64,000 nucleotides of DNA from Pectinophora gossypiella (lineage: Eukaryota; Arthropoda; Insecta; Lepidoptera; Gelechiidae). The first letter of the stretch is position 1. Each line of letters starts with the position of its first letter. The notes under the pieces are model-generated. The model saw nothing but the letters and a program-made list of their open reading frames with translations. It made no database searches and was not told where the DNA came from. The stretch is from NCBI RefSeq assembly GCF_024362695.1, contig NC_065426.1, positions 9,888,236-9,952,235 on the forward strand. Direction: 5' to 3'. Below, in pieces: positions 62,066-64,000 of the stretch. Both the position numbers and the translations under genes were made by a program.

Positions 62066-62165
62066 GTGGGATTTTGATCAGACTAATAATGGGTGGAAGA
62101 TGTAATTGTGCCTGGGTGTAATAAAAAGGGTCATTTATACCCAAAAACAAAGATGAAAGATGCAT
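62066..62165 (-). repeat. Element L interior fragment
   Basis: TTTGATCAGACTAATAATGG, GTGTAATAAAAAGGGTCAT: reversed interior of L as at 33560-33660. Confidence 0.5.
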
Positions 62166-62477
62166 TATGTGGGATATAGTTGTGAGTTTGTATTATGTGT
62201 GCCTCCAAACGCGTATGTGCGAGTGAGATACAATCGGCGCGGTTTCTTTACTGCGAATCTGCTACTGAAACTGCTGGCGAATCAGGAAAGGGTCTTGACA
62301 TAATAGGTACCTATCTACCTATAGCACACCGTAGACTGGCCACTCTATACAAAAATATCATTTTTACCTAACTAGTTATCGCGTGAGTTTGAGCGAGACA
62401 GACCGCGCGCTCTCTCTTACTCCTTAGCAGATTACGGCTAATTAAGACTTTTCGCTTTTTCGCACATTTTTGATTTT

Positions 62478-62552
62478 CGCACACACACACATACACACCG
62501 CACATACACACACACACACACACACACATACACCGCACACACACACACACAT
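62478..62552. repeat. (CA)n microsatellite
   Basis: Interrupted CA repeats (with CGCACATA). The ORFs reading through it (TH and CV repeats) are artefacts. Confidence 0.95.
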
Positions 62553-62779
62553 CTCTTTCTTTACTTCTGTCAAAAAAATTTATTCACATAAGTCTTTAAA
62601 AAGTATAAGATGTTTAAAATATGGAGGAGCGGAGCCTCCTGATACAGGCATCCTTCTTGCTTAAAAGGAGACTCCATCAATTAGTTGTAAGATGTTTAAA
62701 ATTGTAAACGAAAATAAATATTTTTGATTTTTGATTTTTTTTTGAAGACTAAAGTAAGACCCAGAGGGAGTGAGGTGAG

Positions 62780-62845
62780 CGGCCGATGCGAATTGGCGCG
62801 GGGCGGAGAGTTACCGTTCTATTCGTAGTATTATTCTTTATTCTA
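62780..62845. repeat. Dispersed repeat (GAATTGGCGCGGGG)
   Basis: GCGAATTGGCGCGGGGCGG, AGAGTTACCGTTCTATTCG, AGTATTATTCTTTATTCTAT; also at 44505-44553 and 44716-44765, where a G tail interrupts it. Confidence 0.45.
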
Positions 62846-63097
62846 TGACAGAGCCATGTTTCCAAATTTTATCGCCGAACATAAAACCTCAGTGCTTGGA
62901 ACGAAATTCTAAATCAAACTTTCATATTGGTATGAGTAGTAAACTTGATCTCGGGGACGTATTTGGGGGCACGGGAGTGCCCCCGCCAAGACGAGCAAAG
63001 CGATTTCATTATTTTTATTCTTCTTCGAAAAAATCCGTGATAGCCCTGTTCGATGAACGCGTGACTTACATCGTAGTTTCCCTTCGAATCCCGGTTC

Positions 63098-63397
63098 GGG
63101 CTACGTCCCACTGCTGGGCACAGGCGTTCCCTCAATCAACCGTAGGGGGTATGGGGCATACTACACCACGCTGCAGCAATGCGGGTTGGTGGAGGTGTTT
63201 GTTTAGGGACCAACGGCTTAACGTACCCTCCGAAGCATGGAATGATCTTACTTTTTCGGACAATCAGGTGATTCAAGCCTGAAAAGTCCTTACCAAAGGA
63301 CAGTCTCACAAAGTGATTTCGATTATAACCCCATCGGAAATTGAACTCGGACCTCCAGATCGTGAGCCTAACGCTCTAACCACTAGACCACAAAGGT
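63098..63397 (-). mobile_element. SINE-B, full length
   Basis: CGTCCCACTGCTGGGCACAG, core CTTAACGTACCCTCCGAAGC, head AAATTGAACTCGGACC and CTCTAACCACTAGACCAC. Confidence 0.85.
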
Positions 63398-63411
63398 GGC
63401 AGCATTACCAC

Positions 63412-63673
63412 TGTTGTGGACTGTATGTTCAGGATCTTGGATCTCGAAGTAAAACTCGAACTCGAACTCAAAACTAACTCCAAACTAACTCATTTATTTC
63501 ATATAAATATCCACCTTAGCTACTAATTTCGCTATCACAACTAGTGGGTGTTCACGCGTCGATCGTTTAACTATCCTACTCTAACAGTATCGCCGTCTCG
63601 TTCTAGGGGCGGCGCTTCCTTCGCTGTCCCTTTTTAGCGGCGCCGTCTCGCTCTAGTGGCGGCGTCCGCTACA
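63412..63673 (-). repeat. Bel/Pao 3' LTR (262 bp)
   Basis: Minus sense: purine tract CGGGGGGAGAGA directly precedes TGTAGCGGACGCC (LTR start, complement of 63673) and the LTR ends CCACAACA (complement of 63412), giving TG...CA ends. It contains TATTTATATG and AATAAA in the expected R region. The 5' LTR and target duplication lie outside the window. Confidence 0.65.
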
Positions 63674-64000
63674 TCTCTCCCCCCGGCGTAGCTTGCGAAG
63701 CCTCCTTCTTGATCAGCACGGCGAGCTTCCTCGTTGGTCTCCTGAAGATTCCCGTTCTGGTTCTGACGTCGGCGACTCGTATCCCGCCGTCAGGTCCGAT
63801 GAAGGTCCGAATCACCTCCCCCATTGGCCAGACGTTTCGTGGCAGTGTCGGGTCAACTACCACTACGATGTCTCCTTCTTTCAGCCCGGCGTCGTTGTTC
63901 GTAGGCTCGCCTCGAGGTACCAGTGTCGGCAGGTACTCCTTCAGCCAGCGTTGCCAGAAATGGTCGGCGAGGGCCTGGCTTGCTCGCCAAGCTCGTCGGT
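63669..64000 (-). pseudogene. Bel/Pao integrase C-terminus (partial, right edge)
   Basis: Open from the window edge to a stop at 63669, about 110 codons. RRAWRASQALADHFWQRWLK, EYLPTLVPR, GDIVVVVDPTLPRNVWPMGE, GIRVADVRTRTGIFRRPTRK: this is the post-catalytic end of Bel/Pao-family integrase, whose full polyprotein (gag, protease, RT, RNase H, integrase) would lie to the right. No frameshift is visible in this piece, so the element could be young. The catalytic DDE residues are not in the window. The purine tract and LTR follow immediately. Confidence 0.85.

Noticed and set aside
62368..62664. ORFs rich in Cys-Val or Thr-His
   Set aside because: Translations of the (CA)n microsatellite.

Overview
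The window looks like AT-rich nuclear DNA of a moth or butterfly (Lepidoptera). Evidence: one spliced host gene, many tRNA-derived SINEs and non-LTR retrotransposon 3' ends of types I recognise as dispersed lepidopteran repeats, TA-flanked MITEs, a Bel/Pao LTR element, and short CCTAA (insect telomere-like) runs. There is no operon structure and no rRNA gene, functional tRNA gene or CRISPR array. Family letters below are local labels for this window, not database names.  LAYOUT. 1-6135 (minus): a host gene running off the left edge. Six exons join in phase (6135-6055, 5923-5767, 5041-4845, 2265-2148, 1276-1148, 20-1) and give about 230 N-terminal residues of a charged, probably nuclear protein. 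Its introns carry SINEs, foldback MITEs and a sense-opposite mobile-element nuclease-like ORF (3516-4037). 6136-23470: intergenic DNA packed with SINE families A-E, LINE tails and MITEs, many nested. 23473-28310 (plus): a 5'-truncated LINE reverse transcriptase split by a 2.94-kb terminal-inverted-repeat transposon (24876-27819). 29274-31364 (minus): a second LINE reverse transcriptase with one nonsense codon. 31365-52380: repeat mosaic with several structural curiosities (49-bp-arm hairpin, 142-bp and 166-bp MITEs, elements K, L and M). 52385-52750: a possible untranslated first exon of an unseen plus-strand gene. 52760-63400: more nested SINE/LINE/MITE material, including a non-autonomous hAT-like element with 8-bp target-site duplication (61139-61647). 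63412-64000 (minus): the integrase C-terminus and 3' LTR of a Bel/Pao retrotransposon that continues past the right edge.  FAMILIES. SINE-A: tRNA-like head, tail ending near GATAGAAGAAG. SINE-B: tRNA-like head, tail containing CCCAGCAGTGGGACG. SINE-C: tRNA-like head starting GCCGCGGTAGCCCAG, tail GATGATGATG. SINE-D: tRNA A-box half joined to a 5S-rRNA-like segment. SINE-E: tRNA-like head plus a LINE-like tail. A, B and D share a central GTGCTTCGGAAGGCACGTTA module. FB: long foldback MITE. F: RTE-like LINE tail ending in an AAGAGC-GTG-GCTCTT hairpin. G: LINE tail ending in CACGTCAAAAA. H: RT C-terminus ending in QQW. J and P: other LINE tails. K: 402-403 bp retroposon. L and M: inverted-repeat DNA elements.  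HOW IT WORKS TOGETHER. LINE reverse transcriptases evidently mobilised the SINEs, since SINE and LINE 3' ends share motifs and insertions show 10-15 bp target duplications; TA-specific transposases mobilised the MITEs. No LINE or DNA transposon copy seen here is intact. Element boundaries are read by eye and are usually good to within 5-15 bases.
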